Shown here: positions 1 to 8,964 of the stretch, piece after piece
Numbering within the stretch: the first letter of the stretch is position 1
Layout of the letters: every line of letters starts with the position of its first letter
Origin: JANSWY01 sp965267245
Lineage (GTDB): Bacteria; Bacteroidota; Bacteroidia; Cytophagales; Cyclobacteriaceae
Direction: 5' to 3'
Assembly (NCBI GenBank): GCA_965267245.1
Contig: OZ253939.1
Location: 2,232,001-2,296,000, forward strand
DNA length: 64,000 nt
Made by a program: the position numbers and the translations under genes
The notes under the pieces: generated by a model
Database searches by the model: none
What the model saw: only the letters and a program-made list of their open reading frames with translations
What the model was told of the DNA's origin: nothing

Positions 1-993
1 TGCCATACTTTGTACAGCCAAAACCGGATACTTACCAGAAGCTGATTCAGCAGATAGCATTAATGCGTCAGCACCATCCATTACTGCATTCGCCACATCG
101 TTGGTTTCAGCCCTGGTAGGTCTTGGGTTGTCAATCATGCTTTCCATCATTTGGGTAGCTATGATTACTGGTTTTGCTGCCTCATTACACTTCTGAACAA
201 TTTTCTTTTGCCAAACAGGGACATCTTCCATTAGAATTTCCACACCCAGATCACCACGTGCCACCATGACACCATCAGTTTCTGCAATAATTTCATCTAT
301 GTTTTTGAGTGCTTCAGGTTTTTCAATCTTCGCTATTACTTTGGTATGAACACCAGCTTCAGCAATTCTTCTTTTAAGGTCTATGATATCCTGAGCAGTT
401 CTCACAAAAGACAGGGCAATCCAATCAAGTTGTTGTTCCAGCCCAAACTCAAGGTCAATTTGATCTTTCTCTGTTAACGACGGAGCAGAGACATTACTAT
501 TAGGTAAGTTTATCCCCTTCCTTGATTTAAGAGGACCCCCATGAATTACCTTTGTAATCACTTCATCCCCCTTCACTTCCTGTACTTTTAATTCAATTTT
601 CCCATCATCGATCAGAATAGATTCACCGGGAGCAACATCACTGGTAAGGCCCTGATAAGAAGTGCTAATAATTTGGTCATTACCTACAAGTTCCTTCGTT
701 GTGATGGACAACTTTTGCTCAGCCTTTAACGTCACTTCGTCATTTTCAATAAGACTGGTTCTGATTTTTGGTCCCTGTAAATCCTGTAATAAAGCAATGT
801 GGGCATCCATTTCTTCATTTAGTTCCCTTACCCACTTAATTACTTTCAGGTGATCCTCATGGGTACCGTGAGAGAAGTTTAGACGGAATACATTGGCACC
901 TGCCTCAATCAACTCCTTTAGTGTCTCCTTACTTCTACTGGCTGGCCCCACTGTAGCTACTATTTTCGATTTGTTGTACTGAAATTCACTCAT
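1..993 (-). CDS. pyk: Pyruvate kinase (3' end outside window)
   Basis: Cytosolic pyruvate kinase, converting phosphoenolpyruvate and ADP to pyruvate and ATP in glycolysis. The 331 codons present cover the N-terminal barrel and lid domain, roughly 70% of the usual ~475 residues; the C-terminal domain lies beyond base 1. Visible motifs are KSKIVATVGPAS at the N-terminus, VFRLNFSHG (substrate loop), AKIEKPEA (catalytic Lys) and MVARGDLGVE (metal-binding acidic residues). The ATG at 993 lies 3 bp after the stop of the upstream IPExxxVDY gene, so the two are probably co-transcribed. The family is certain; only the missing 3' end cannot be assessed. Confidence 0.97.
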   Translation of the reverse strand, partial: MSEFQYNKSKIVATVGPASRSKETLKELIEAGANVFRLNFSHGTHEDHLKVIKWVRELNEEMDAHIALLQDLQGPKIRTSLIENDEVTLKAEQKLSITTKELVGNDQIISTSYQGLTSDVAPGESILIDDGKIELKVQEVKGDEVITKVIHGGPLKSRKGINLPNSNVSAPSLTEKDQIDLEFGLEQQLDWIALSFVRTAQDIIDLKRRIAEAGVHTKVIAKIEKPEALKNIDEIIAETDGVMVARGDLGVEILMEDVPVWQKKIVQKCNEAAKPVIIATQMMESMIDNPRPTRAETNDVANAVMDGADALMLSAESASGKYPVLAVQSMA

Positions 994-996
994 TAG

Positions 997-1440
997 TTAA
1001 AATATAAGGTTCTCTTTTTGTTTCAGGTTTAGTGGGTCAATTGTTGCTATATACTGAATTTGATCTACCTGACGGAGAGCGTTGACAAATTCTCCAGTAT
1101 CAAATAGGTCTTTTTCACCATCAATTTTCAGGAAAAAATCAATATTTTTCAACTCAGGAATTAAATACTGATCACAAAAAACGTTGTTAAATACTAACCT
1201 GTTTTTAAGGAGGTGTAAGATAGTATGTTCAGTTTCAAATAGAAAATTGGAAATTGTTATGTTTTTCAGGTCATTAAAATCTATTTGAATATCCTCCGCT
1301 TTATGAAAATTACAAGGACTATAATTATTGATAAACCAGGCAAGTTTGTACTCTTTCATGGAAGTACTGATACCTACCAAATCAAAATCAAAGCCGAAAT
1401 CTACCCTTAACTTATTCTTTTTCAACGTTTTACTAATCAT
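997..1440 (-). CDS. IPExxxVDY family protein
   Basis: Small conserved Bacteroidota protein of unknown function. It carries the family signature as IPELKNIDF near residue 96, just after a YL pair. The chosen start gives MISKTLKKNKLRVDF, the usual family N-terminus; an upstream in-frame ATG at 1461 would add seven residues and is less likely. In this phylum the gene commonly lies next to pyk and the acpP-fabF-rnc cluster, and both arrangements are seen here: pyk follows by 3 bp on the same strand and acpP is divergent. No signal peptide, membrane segment or catalytic motif is visible. Confidence 0.85.
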   Translation of the reverse strand: MISKTLKKNKLRVDFGFDFDLVGISTSMKEYKLAWFINNYSPCNFHKAEDIQIDFNDLKNITISNFLFETEHTILHLLKNRLVFNNVFCDQYLIPELKNIDFFLKIDGEKDLFDTGEFVNALRQVDQIQYIATIDPLNLKQKENLIF

Positions 1441-1505
1441 CCCGAAAACTATGATTGGCACAAATTTAGAAGGATTTTCGAAGAATTTTAAGATTAATAT
1501 TTTTG

Positions 1506-1536
1506 TTTGACATTATTCACTTTTTGTATTTCTTTG
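1506..1536 (+). promoter_or_regulatory. Candidate acpP promoter (Bacteroidota type)
   Basis: TTTG at 1506-1509, then 19 bp, then TTTCTTTG at 1529-1536. This fits the Bacteroidota -33/-7 pattern (TTTG, N19-21, TANNTTTG) with one mismatch in the -7 element. It lies 28 bp before the acpP ATG in the short divergent gap with the IPExxxVDY gene. Inferred from pattern only. Confidence 0.45.
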
Positions 1537-1564
1537 CAGAGTATTTTAACTAAATATTAAAAAA

Positions 1565-1801
1565 ATGTCTGAAATAGCACAAAAAGTAAAAGCGATTATT
1601 ATTGACAAGTTAGGCGTAGAGGAATCTGAGGTGAGCCCTGAAGCTAGTTTCACGAATGATCTTGGTGCAGACTCTTTAGATACAGTAGAATTGATTATGG
1701 AATTTGAAAAAGAGTTCAACATCTCTATCCCTGATGACCAAGCTGAGAACATCGCTACAGTAGGACAGGCTATCTCATACCTGGAAGAAAACGTAAAATA
1801 A
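1565..1801 (+). CDS. acpP: Acyl carrier protein
   Basis: Cytosolic carrier of growing fatty-acyl chains on a 4'-phosphopantetheine arm. The product has 78 residues, the typical length, is strongly acidic, and has the attachment motif GADSLDTVEL with the modified serine at residue 37. The helix that follows (ELIMEFEKEFNISIPDDQAE) is the partner-recognition helix II. It is followed after 20 bp by fabF, the standard arrangement, and the two are almost certainly one transcript together with rnc and nadE. Nothing is unusual in the sequence. Confidence 0.98.
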   Translation: MSEIAQKVKAIIIDKLGVEESEVSPEASFTNDLGADSLDTVELIMEFEKEFNISIPDDQAENIATVGQAISYLEENVK

Positions 1802-1821
1802 TTTACCCTTAATCCAATTTG

Positions 1822-3072
1822 ATGGAATTAAAGAGAGTTGTCGTTACCGGAATAGGCGCATTAACCCCACTAGGCAATACTGCTGACGAATATTGGCAAG
1901 GACTTGTTAATGGTGTAAGTGGTGCCGGCCCTATCACAAAATTTGACCCTGAAAAATTTAAAACCCAATTTGCGTGTGAAGTGAAAAACTTCGACCCAAA
2001 TGAGTATATGGACAGAAAAGAGGCCAGAAAAATGGATCCTTGCTCCCAGTTTGGGATGGTTGTAGGAGACGAAGCTGTGGCTGATTCTAATCTTGACCTT
2101 GAAAAAATTAACAAAGACAGAGTCGGTGTTATATGGGGTTCCGGTATCGGCGGCATTCGAACATTCCAGGATGAGGTATACAATTTTGCAACAGGTGATG
2201 GTACTCCGAAATTCAATCCTTTCTTCATTCCGAAGATGATTGCAGATATCACACCTGGACTATTATCTATTAAGTATGGATTCAGAGGGCCTAATTATGC
2301 CACTGTATCTGCCTGCGCTTCGAGTACTAATGCCATCAATGATGCCTTTACTTATATTAGATTAGGCAAGGCAGATGTGATGCTTACGGGTGGTTCTGAA
2401 GCCGCAGTTGTTGAATCCGGGGTAGCCGGTTTCAATGCAATGAAAGCACTATCTGAAAGAAATGATTCACCTGAAACTGCGTCACGACCGTATGATGCGG
2501 AGAGAGACGGATTTGTTTTAGGCGAAGGTGCTGGTGCACTTATTCTCGAAGAATATGAGCACGCAAAAGCACGTGGAGCTAAAATTTACTGTGAGATCAT
2601 AGGTGGTGGAATGTCTGCGGATGCACATCACATTACCGCTCCACACCCTGAAGGAACAGGGATCATTCAGGTGATGAAAAATGCACTTGAAGATGCCAAC
2701 ATTTCTCCCGAAGAAGTAGATTATGTCAACACACATGGAACTTCTACCCCGCTGGGAGATACAGGTGAAATAAAAGCAATTCTCAATGTATTTGGTGAGC
2801 ATACCTATAAAATGAACGTAAGTTCAACCAAATCTATGACTGGTCACCTACTTGGGGCGGCCGGAGCAATAGAAGCAATTGCATCTATTTTTGCTATCAC
2901 AAAGGGAGTTATCCCTCCTACAATAAATCACTTTACTGATGATGAGACAATTGATCCTAAAATCAATCTGACTTTCAATAAAGCACAGGAAAGAGAAGTA
3001 AATGTGGCATTTAGTAACACATTTGGATTTGGGGGACACAATACTTCAGTAATTTTTCGCAAATTATCTTAA
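1822..3072 (+). CDS. fabF: Beta-ketoacyl-ACP synthase II
   Basis: Condensing enzyme of type II fatty-acid elongation, joining malonyl-ACP to acyl-ACP in the cytosol. The product has 416 residues, normal for the family. The thiolase-fold Cys-His-His triad is readable: Cys165 in VSACASSTN, His305 in NTHGTSTPLGD and His342 in TGHLLGAAGA. The C-terminal glycine-rich loop NTFGFGGHN is present. The ATG at 1822 is preferred over the TTG directly before it. It lies between acpP and rnc; the rnc start follows 3 bp after its stop. Confidence 0.98.
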   Translation: MELKRVVVTGIGALTPLGNTADEYWQGLVNGVSGAGPITKFDPEKFKTQFACEVKNFDPNEYMDRKEARKMDPCSQFGMVVGDEAVADSNLDLEKINKDRVGVIWGSGIGGIRTFQDEVYNFATGDGTPKFNPFFIPKMIADITPGLLSIKYGFRGPNYATVSACASSTNAINDAFTYIRLGKADVMLTGGSEAAVVESGVAGFNAMKALSERNDSPETASRPYDAERDGFVLGEGAGALILEEYEHAKARGAKIYCEIIGGGMSADAHHITAPHPEGTGIIQVMKNALEDANISPEEVDYVNTHGTSTPLGDTGEIKAILNVFGEHTYKMNVSSTKSMTGHLLGAAGAIEAIASIFAITKGVIPPTINHFTDDETIDPKINLTFNKAQEREVNVAFSNTFGFGGHNTSVIFRKLS

Positions 3073-3075
3073 TGA

Positions 3076-3819
3076 GTGATCTATAAGTCTCTAAAACGGT
3101 TAGTTAAATCATTCGGATATTCTAAACGAGACAGAGAGCTCTCAAGGGCTTATAAAACTATTATTGGAATCGCTCCAATAAACCTACAGTTGTACAAATT
3201 GGCAATGAAACATAGTTCTGTTGCTGAAACAAATGAAAAAGGTTTTAGAGAGTCAAATGAGCGCCTTGAATACCTTGGTGATGCAGTTCTTGGAGCTGTA
3301 GTTGCGGAGTACCTATTTGCACGTTTTCCTTATAAGGAAGAGGGATTTCTAACCGAAATTAGATCTCGTATTGTCAATAGAGAAACTCTAAACAGCATTG
3401 CAAAGAAAATAGGTCTTAGGAATCTTGTTGAGTTCAATAAAAGTTCACGTACTAATTTGTCTCATAAGTCACTCTATGGCGACAGCCTGGAAGCTCTTAT
3501 AGGAGCAATTTTTCTTGACCTGGGATACAAAAAATGCCGTAGGTTTATCCTTAAGAAATTGATTGCCAACCATTATGATATGGAGGAAATCGTTGAAAAC
3601 AACACCAATTTCAAAAGCATAATCATAGAATGGGCTCAGAAAGAAAGCAAAGACATCAAGTTTGACATTATTGAGATCAGTGGTGAAAGTAGATACAAAC
3701 AGTTTACTGCACAAATCACTGTTGATGATAAACCTTTAGGAATTGGTCACGGTTTAAGTAAAAAGAAAGCTGAACAAGATGCGGCCCAAAAATCCTGCGA
3801 ACTTTTGCAGTTACTTTAA
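3076..3819 (+). CDS. rnc: Ribonuclease III
   Basis: Double-strand-specific endoribonuclease that processes rRNA precursors and structured RNAs. The N-terminal RNase III domain has the signature NERLEYLGDAVLG at about residues 61-73, with the metal-binding Glu and Asp, and a second acidic patch near SLEALIGAIFLD. The C-terminal dsRNA-binding domain (about residues 178-247) ends in GLSKKKAEQDAAQKS. The start is GTG at 3076: the only nearby ATG (3072) is in another frame and stops after four codons. It is 3 bp from fabF and 9 bp from nadE, so it is translated as part of the same operon. Confidence 0.96.
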   Translation: MIYKSLKRLVKSFGYSKRDRELSRAYKTIIGIAPINLQLYKLAMKHSSVAETNEKGFRESNERLEYLGDAVLGAVVAEYLFARFPYKEEGFLTEIRSRIVNRETLNSIAKKIGLRNLVEFNKSSRTNLSHKSLYGDSLEALIGAIFLDLGYKKCRRFILKKLIANHYDMEEIVENNTNFKSIIIEWAQKESKDIKFDIIEISGESRYKQFTAQITVDDKPLGIGHGLSKKKAEQDAAQKSCELLQLL

Positions 3820-3828
3820 TGATTGACT

Positions 3829-5700
3829 ATGTCTGAATTTATTATTGGAGGTGCTTGTCTCAATCAAATTCCCATGCATTGGGAGCATAATCTTTCCAAT
3901 ATTAAAAATGCCATTGACGAAGCTAAAAAGAATAATGTCGACATTCTTTGCTTACCAGAACTATCAATAACGGGATATGGTTGTGAAGACATGTTTCTCA
4001 GCACATGGTTACAGGAGAAAGCGCTGGATCTGATTCCTGAAATTCAAAGTTGGTGTAAGGATATTTTTGTAGTAGTAGGATTACCCATTAGAAAGAACGG
4101 AAATGTCTTTAATAGTATTTGCGTCATAAATGATCAGGAAATTCTGGGGTTCTATGCAAAACACCATCTGGCAATTGATGGAGTTCATTATGAAAACAGA
4201 TGGTTTACTTCATGGCCGCAGGACAAAACTGAAACTTTTTCCTTTAATAGCAAAGAATATACTTTCGGCTCATTTTTCATTAACCATGAAAATATCAAAA
4301 TAGGATTTGAAATCTGTGAAGATGCCTGGCGAGCCGATAGACCAGCATGCTTCCTTGCACAACATGATGTAGACCTAATTCTAAATCCCAGCGCCAGCCA
4401 TTTTGCTTTTCATAAAGCTGAGTTTAGAGAGAATTTGGTCGTAGAAAGTTCCAGGAAATTTAATTGTGTTTACCTCTACACGAATTTACTTGGGAATGAG
4501 GCAGGAAGAATGATTTATGACGGAGACATACTTCTGGCTCAAAAGGGGAAATTAATTGGAAAGAACAGAAGATTATCATTTAGGGATTTTAATCTTCAGT
4601 CACAAAAAGTTTCCTTTGACAATCCAGACAATTCCGAGATAAATCTAAATGACCGCATATACAATCCGCTGCATGAATTTGCTCAAGTGGGATCTCTGGC
4701 ATTGTTTGATTATTTGCGCAAAAGTAAAAGTAAGGGCTTTGTATTGAGTCTTAGTGGTGGGGCGGACAGCTCCTCCATCGCAATCCTGGTTGCTGAGATG
4801 ATCAGGAATGGTCTCAATGAATTGGATCTGAAAAAGTTCCAGGAGAAGTTGGGTATTGATTTCAATCTAGACAGAACAACTGATAAAGAAACGCAGAAGA
4901 AGTCAATTGCCGAGAAGCTATTAACAACGGCCTATCAAGGAACTAAAAACTCATCTATTGAAACGATGGAGTCTGCCAGGCTACTTGCAGAAAGTATTGG
5001 TGCGACGTTCTACAATTGGGAAATAGACGAACAAGTAGAGGGCTATACCCGAACGATTGAAAAACAAATTGGCAGAAAGTTATCCTGGGATTTAGATGAC
5101 ATCACGCTTCAAAACATTCAGGCACGTGCACGTTCCCCAATCATTTGGATGTTGGCCAACCTAAACAATGCATTGTTACTTACAACTTCTAATAGAAGCG
5201 AGGGTGATGTTGGATATGCAACGATGGATGGTGATACTAGTGGCAGTATTTCTCCAATTGCCGCTGTAAGTAAACGTTTCATACTAGAGTGGCTTAAATA
5301 TGCAGAGATTGAACTAGGCTATGATGGTTTGAAAGGCGTAAACAGTTTGCAACCAACTGCGGAATTACGCCCAATTTCAATGCATCAAACTGATGAAGAC
5401 GATCTGATGCCCTATCCAATTCTTGAGAAAATTGAAAGATTGGGAATTGCTCAGAGGAAAAGTCCGGTAGAAATCTTTAAATCGCTTAAAGAAGAAGCTT
5501 TAACTTCAGATGAGCAACTGAAAAAATACATCAAAAAGTTTTTTAGGCTTTGGTCAAGGAATCAGTGGAAAAGAGAAAGAATTGCACCTTCGTTTCATTT
5601 GGATGATTTCAATGTCGACCCAAGAACATGGTGCAGGTTCCCAATCCTTTCTTCTGGGTTTGAAAAAGAATTACAGGAACTGGAAAAAGCCACCTATTAG
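3829..5700 (+). CDS. nadE: Glutamine-dependent NAD+ synthetase
   Basis: Final step of NAD synthesis: amidation of nicotinate adenine dinucleotide with ammonia channelled from glutamine. The 623-residue product has two domains. The N-terminal nitrilase-type glutaminase has the triad Glu44 (LPELSITGYG), Lys111 (AKHHL) and Cys163 (EICEDAW). The C-terminal synthetase has the ATP-pyrophosphatase P-loop SLSGGADSSS near residue 309. The ATG at 3829 gives MSEFIIGGACLNQ and is preferred over the TTG at 3823. It is the last gene of the acpP-fabF-rnc run. Its stop codon overlaps the stop of the convergent yidD gene by the tetranucleotide at 5697-5700. Confidence 0.96.
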   Translation: MSEFIIGGACLNQIPMHWEHNLSNIKNAIDEAKKNNVDILCLPELSITGYGCEDMFLSTWLQEKALDLIPEIQSWCKDIFVVVGLPIRKNGNVFNSICVINDQEILGFYAKHHLAIDGVHYENRWFTSWPQDKTETFSFNSKEYTFGSFFINHENIKIGFEICEDAWRADRPACFLAQHDVDLILNPSASHFAFHKAEFRENLVVESSRKFNCVYLYTNLLGNEAGRMIYDGDILLAQKGKLIGKNRRLSFRDFNLQSQKVSFDNPDNSEINLNDRIYNPLHEFAQVGSLALFDYLRKSKSKGFVLSLSGGADSSSIAILVAEMIRNGLNELDLKKFQEKLGIDFNLDRTTDKETQKKSIAEKLLTTAYQGTKNSSIETMESARLLAESIGATFYNWEIDEQVEGYTRTIEKQIGRKLSWDLDDITLQNIQARARSPIIWMLANLNNALLLTTSNRSEGDVGYATMDGDTSGSISPIAAVSKRFILEWLKYAEIELGYDGLKGVNSLQPTAELRPISMHQTDEDDLMPYPILEKIERLGIAQRKSPVEIFKSLKEEALTSDEQLKKYIKKFFRLWSRNQWKRERIAPSFHLDDFNVDPRTWCRFPILSSGFEKELQELEKATY

Positions 5701-5921
5701 GGAACAGGATCATAGCCACTCCCACCCCATGGATGGCATCTTGATATTCTTTTGACCCCAAGAATAGTTCCTTTGAAAATTCCATGCTTCAAAATCGCTT
5801 GTTTAGTATACTCTGAACAAGTGGGTGTGTACCTGCAGGAGCTTGGGAAAAATGGAGAAATTGCCCCTTGATAAAACAAAATCGGGAGTGTAAATAAAGT
5901 TTTTAAAATTTTTGATATCAT
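5697..5921 (-). CDS. yidD: Membrane protein insertion efficiency factor YidD
   Basis: Small basic membrane-associated protein of the YidD/DUF37 family, linked to YidC-dependent membrane protein insertion. The product has 74 residues from the chosen start (MISKILKTL). An in-frame upstream ATG at 5966 would add a non-conserved 15-residue tail. Family hallmarks are a hydrophobic N-terminus, YQGAISPFFPSSCRYTPTCSEYT with the conserved cysteines, and the C-terminal RCHPWGGSGYDPVP. Its last codon overlaps the nadE stop. There is no YidC, RpmH or RnpA gene nearby, so it is detached from the usual rpmH-rnpA cluster, as is common in Bacteroidota. Confidence 0.93.
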   Translation of the reverse strand: MISKILKTLFTLPILFYQGAISPFFPSSCRYTPTCSEYTKQAILKHGIFKGTILGVKRISRCHPWGGSGYDPVP

Positions 5922-6035
5922 CTCTCTTAAAACAGGATTGAAGCAATTATAGTTTTTAAATTGCATTATAGTTATGGGCGTAAAGTTATTTTACCGTATT
6001 TATTTTAATAACTTGCAGGTTGATTAAATAATTCA

Positions 6036-7472
6036 TTGCTAAAGATAAACCACATACTGCTTACTCTTGGTCTCATTTTTGGAGTTCCATTGATCATTGT
6101 TTGCCAGGCAAATACTTTCGCCACTGATACAGCCAACTCAGAGGAAATGCTGCAAGTAAAAGGTATTTTCATCATTGGAAACGAGAAAACCCACACCAGC
6201 ATCATACGAAGAGAGCTCACTCTCCAGGAAGGTCAATCGGTCAAAAGAGGAGAAATTGAAGATATCCTGAAGAAGGATAAACAAAAGATTTTTAACCTTG
6301 CGTTATTCCAAACTGTAGAGATCAAAAAACTTGAAACAAGAAATAAGCAAATTGATCTTTTTATCAAGGTTGAAGAACGATGGTACTTATTTCCATCCCC
6401 TTTCGTAAGACCTGTTGACAGAAACCTTGCAGACTGGGTCTTCAATCGTGGATTTGATCTTACTCGTGTCAATTATGGGCTTAATTTGCTGCACTTTAAC
6501 GTTCGTGGTAGAAATGAAAAACTTAAACTAAATGCCCAGTTTGGTTTTTCAAGGAAGTTTAGTCTTCAGTATATCATTCCTTACATTAATAGAAATCAGA
6601 AACAAGGGATAGCATTTAGTATAAACTATAGCCAACTCAAAACGATCAAATACAACACCATTGATCATGTGCCCCAAGAAATCAGATCGGATAAAGTGTT
6701 GGGAGAAATTTTTAGTCCCAGCATCACCTATACGATCAGAAATGCATTTTTCAATACACATGCCATCACTGCCGACTATAACAAAACAACATTGGCAGAC
6801 ACAGTTAATGTGTTAAATGAGGAATACATAAGAGGTGTAACCAACAAACAAGAGTATTTCAGGCTCACGTATTCATTTGTAAGGGACTTACGTGACTACC
6901 GAAGTTACCCACTTGATGGATTTTACCTGGGCTTCAGATTAGATAGATTAGGCATTGGCATATTTGAAAACACACCTAATCAATGGCGAGGTGTTGTTGA
7001 ATTTTCCAATTATGAAGATTTTGGAGATGGATGGTACATTGCATCATCTATCACGTCACTTGTAAGCTCTGTAAATAATCAGAATTACGTTAATTATAAC
7101 AGGCTTGGTTTTTACAGACAATTGATTCGAGGACTTGAACGGGATGTAATTGAAACGCCCATATTTGTTTTACAGAAGAATGACCTGAAAAAGCAATTAA
7201 TTAAAGGAAGTTTTGACGTAAGTAATATATCTCCTGTAAAACAATTCAGTAAAGTACCTTATGCATTTTATGCTAAAGTATTTTTTGATCATGGTTGGAG
7301 TAAGAGTTACCCAAATTTTGACGGTAGTGACAGACTCGCGGATAAATACCTGTACAGTGCTGGAGTTGGAGTTGATTTCGTGGGTGCATATGATCTTGTT
7401 TTAAGATTGGAATATTCTTATAACTCCACAAACCAACAACACATCTACTTTAATATAAAAGCCGGTATTTAA
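6036..7472 (+). CDS. BamA/TamA-like outer-membrane protein, single POTRA
   Basis: Predicted outer-membrane beta-barrel of the Omp85 type. After a hydrophobic signal region (residues 5-25) comes one POTRA-like domain (about 40-115: VKGIFIIGNEKTHTSIIRREL to a strand IDLFIKVEERW). A barrel of about 350 residues follows, with a DLRDYRSYPLDGFYLGFRL stretch like the start of the D15/bacterial-surface-antigen domain. At 478 residues it is far shorter than BamA with five POTRAs, so it is probably an accessory member, not the essential BamA. The start is TTG at 6036, the only start codon in frame before the signal peptide. It converges with the MORN-like gene, sharing a 4-bp stop overlap at 7469-7472. 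Confidence 0.8.
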   Translation: MLKINHILLTLGLIFGVPLIIVCQANTFATDTANSEEMLQVKGIFIIGNEKTHTSIIRRELTLQEGQSVKRGEIEDILKKDKQKIFNLALFQTVEIKKLETRNKQIDLFIKVEERWYLFPSPFVRPVDRNLADWVFNRGFDLTRVNYGLNLLHFNVRGRNEKLKLNAQFGFSRKFSLQYIIPYINRNQKQGIAFSINYSQLKTIKYNTIDHVPQEIRSDKVLGEIFSPSITYTIRNAFFNTHAITADYNKTTLADTVNVLNEEYIRGVTNKQEYFRLTYSFVRDLRDYRSYPLDGFYLGFRLDRLGIGIFENTPNQWRGVVEFSNYEDFGDGWYIASSITSLVSSVNNQNYVNYNRLGFYRQLIRGLERDVIETPIFVLQKNDLKKQLIKGSFDVSNISPVKQFSKVPYAFYAKVFFDHGWSKSYPNFDGSDRLADKYLYSAGVGVDFVGAYDLVLRLEYSYNSTNQQHIYFNIKAGI

Positions 7473-8080
7473 TATTTATAAGGCTTCTTCTTACCTTTCT
7501 TGTTGTACTTGAACCAGGCTCCCACCTTCTCACCTGAATTATAATTCCCTTCATAAGTCTTCCTCCCAGCCTCCCAAAACTGCCAAAACCCATGTTCCAA
7601 ACCATCACTGTAAGGGCCTTGCTGAAATTTCAAGCCACTTTCATCATAAAAGACCCATTCACCATTGGGTAATCCCTCTTGATAAGACCCAATACGTTTT
7701 ACACCTCCATGGCCATAGTAGAACCTCCATTCTCCATCGTATAAACCATCTCTATAATTGCCTGTTTTCTCAACTACTCCTGATTCATAAAGATAAACAG
7801 CAGTATCAGAGAGCACTCCATTATACCATTTCTCACTTCCCTGCAGTTTCCCGGACGGATAATAATAAGTTACTTCTCCATGGAGTTCTCCTGACACATA
7901 ATATTCCTTTGACATTAAGGTTCCATCAAAATAGTAGAATTCCCAAACTCCTTGACGTACGCCATTCTCTATATGGCCATCATATTTTAATATTCCATTG
8001 GAATACTTTTCCTGACCAAATACGATAAATGAATTGAGGAAAATAAGAAGGATCAATATCTGATATTTGTTAAATCTCAT
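7469..8080 (-). CDS. MORN / YwqK-like repeat protein, exported
   Basis: Secreted or periplasmic repeat protein. A signal peptide (MRFNKYQILILLIFLNSFIVFG) is followed by about seven tandem units of the form G-x-W/V-x-F/Y-Y-x-x-G, for example NGVRQGVWEFYYFDG, DGLYDGEWRFYYGHGG and EGLPNGEWVFYDESG. Such repeats appear as MORN repeats or as 'YwqK family antitoxin' in databases, but no toxin gene is adjacent, so an antitoxin role is unsupported. The start at 8080 is chosen because it begins directly before the signal peptide; the longer form from 8104 adds eight residues. It is divergent from the barrel gene at 8152. Confidence 0.8.
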   Translation of the reverse strand: MRFNKYQILILLIFLNSFIVFGQEKYSNGILKYDGHIENGVRQGVWEFYYFDGTLMSKEYYVSGELHGEVTYYYPSGKLQGSEKWYNGVLSDTAVYLYESGVVEKTGNYRDGLYDGEWRFYYGHGGVKRIGSYQEGLPNGEWVFYDESGLKFQQGPYSDGLEHGFWQFWEAGRKTYEGNYNSGEKVGAWFKYNKKGKKKPYKY

Positions 8081-8151
8081 TGTCAACCAAATATAAATCT
8101 TCAACTCAGCTTGTTTGATTTTATTTCATTTTTTTATTTACCTTACGTTAT

Positions 8152-8964
8152 ATGCTATTCAAACCATTAATGCTGCTTACAATGCTGCTCTGGCTCAGTT
8201 TTGTAGGTCTGGCCCAGGATGGGTCTTTTCAATTTGGAGCCCGAAATACAGCAATGGGTAACACCTCGCTGACTGATTCAGATATATACAGCCTCTTTAA
8301 TAATATTGGTGCTTTAAGTGGAATAAATGAAACTACAGTTGCGGCCGGATATCAGCTTAGATATGGTCTCCTGGAACTAGGAACAGTGGCTTTCGCGGTT
8401 GCTCACCCATTAAATTTTGGTACTGTGGGCATAAGCTTTTTCAGGTTTGGGGGAGATCTGATGAATCAACAAAAAGCATCGGTTGGGTTCAGTAACCAGT
8501 TTGGGCTTGTATCCCTTGGAGCCAACTTATCCTGGCTTCAGTATAACTTTCAGGAAGTCGGCTCCCGATCGGCGTTGGTAATTGAGTTTGGCGGAACAGC
8601 TAAACTGACAGATCAACTTCGTTTTGGCGCCTATGTATTTAATATAAATCAATCGGAACTTGACAGGATTTCCGAAATACAAATTCCTTTGGTAATGCGG
8701 GCAGGAATATCATTTTTACCTTCTGATGAATTAATCATCAACCTGGAAACTATAAAAAGATTAAATCATGACGCCCAACTTAGAGCTGGTCTTGAATACT
8801 TTATTATTAAAAACATATCTGCCCGTACAGGGATCGAAACTAATCCGATTAAAGCTTCGGCTGGTATTGGTTTCAGGTTTTCAAGATTCCAATTAGACTA
8901 TGGCTATGCCAATCATAGCATACTTAATGACATTCATGATTTCTCTATCAGTATGCATTTATGA
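8152..8964 (+). CDS. Outer-membrane beta-barrel protein, PorV/PorQ-like
   Basis: Predicted outer-membrane barrel. A signal peptide ends near LSFVGLAQ, followed by FGARNTAMGNTSLTDSDIYSLFNNIGALS. That opening is typical of the PorV/PorQ/FadL-like barrels of Bacteroidota (RxxAMG, then an xNNP/xNNIG loop). The remainder is alternating amphipathic strands with glycine-rich turns, ending in hydrophobic HDFSISMHL. PorV-type proteins act in T9SS, but this sequence alone does not assign it there. It overlaps the next gene by ATGA (8961-8964), so the two are translationally coupled and probably form one complex. Confidence 0.72.
   Translation: MLFKPLMLLTMLLWLSFVGLAQDGSFQFGARNTAMGNTSLTDSDIYSLFNNIGALSGINETTVAAGYQLRYGLLELGTVAFAVAHPLNFGTVGISFFRFGGDLMNQQKASVGFSNQFGLVSLGANLSWLQYNFQEVGSRSALVIEFGGTAKLTDQLRFGAYVFNINQSELDRISEIQIPLVMRAGISFLPSDELIINLETIKRLNHDAQLRAGLEYFIIKNISARTGIETNPIKASAGIGFRFSRFQLDYGYANHSILNDIHDFSISMHL

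Noticed and set aside
1809..2252. 147-codon minus-strand frame inside fabF
   Set aside because: Antisense to a highly conserved gene, low-complexity Ser/Pro composition.
5983..6014. AAGTTATT/AATAACTT inverted repeat before the BamA-like gene as a riboswitch
   Set aside because: Only an 8-bp AT-rich stem with a 16-base loop; nothing matches a known aptamer.
7469..8080. MORN/YwqK-like protein as the antitoxin of a toxin-antitoxin system
   Set aside because: It has a signal peptide and no small toxin gene is adjacent.
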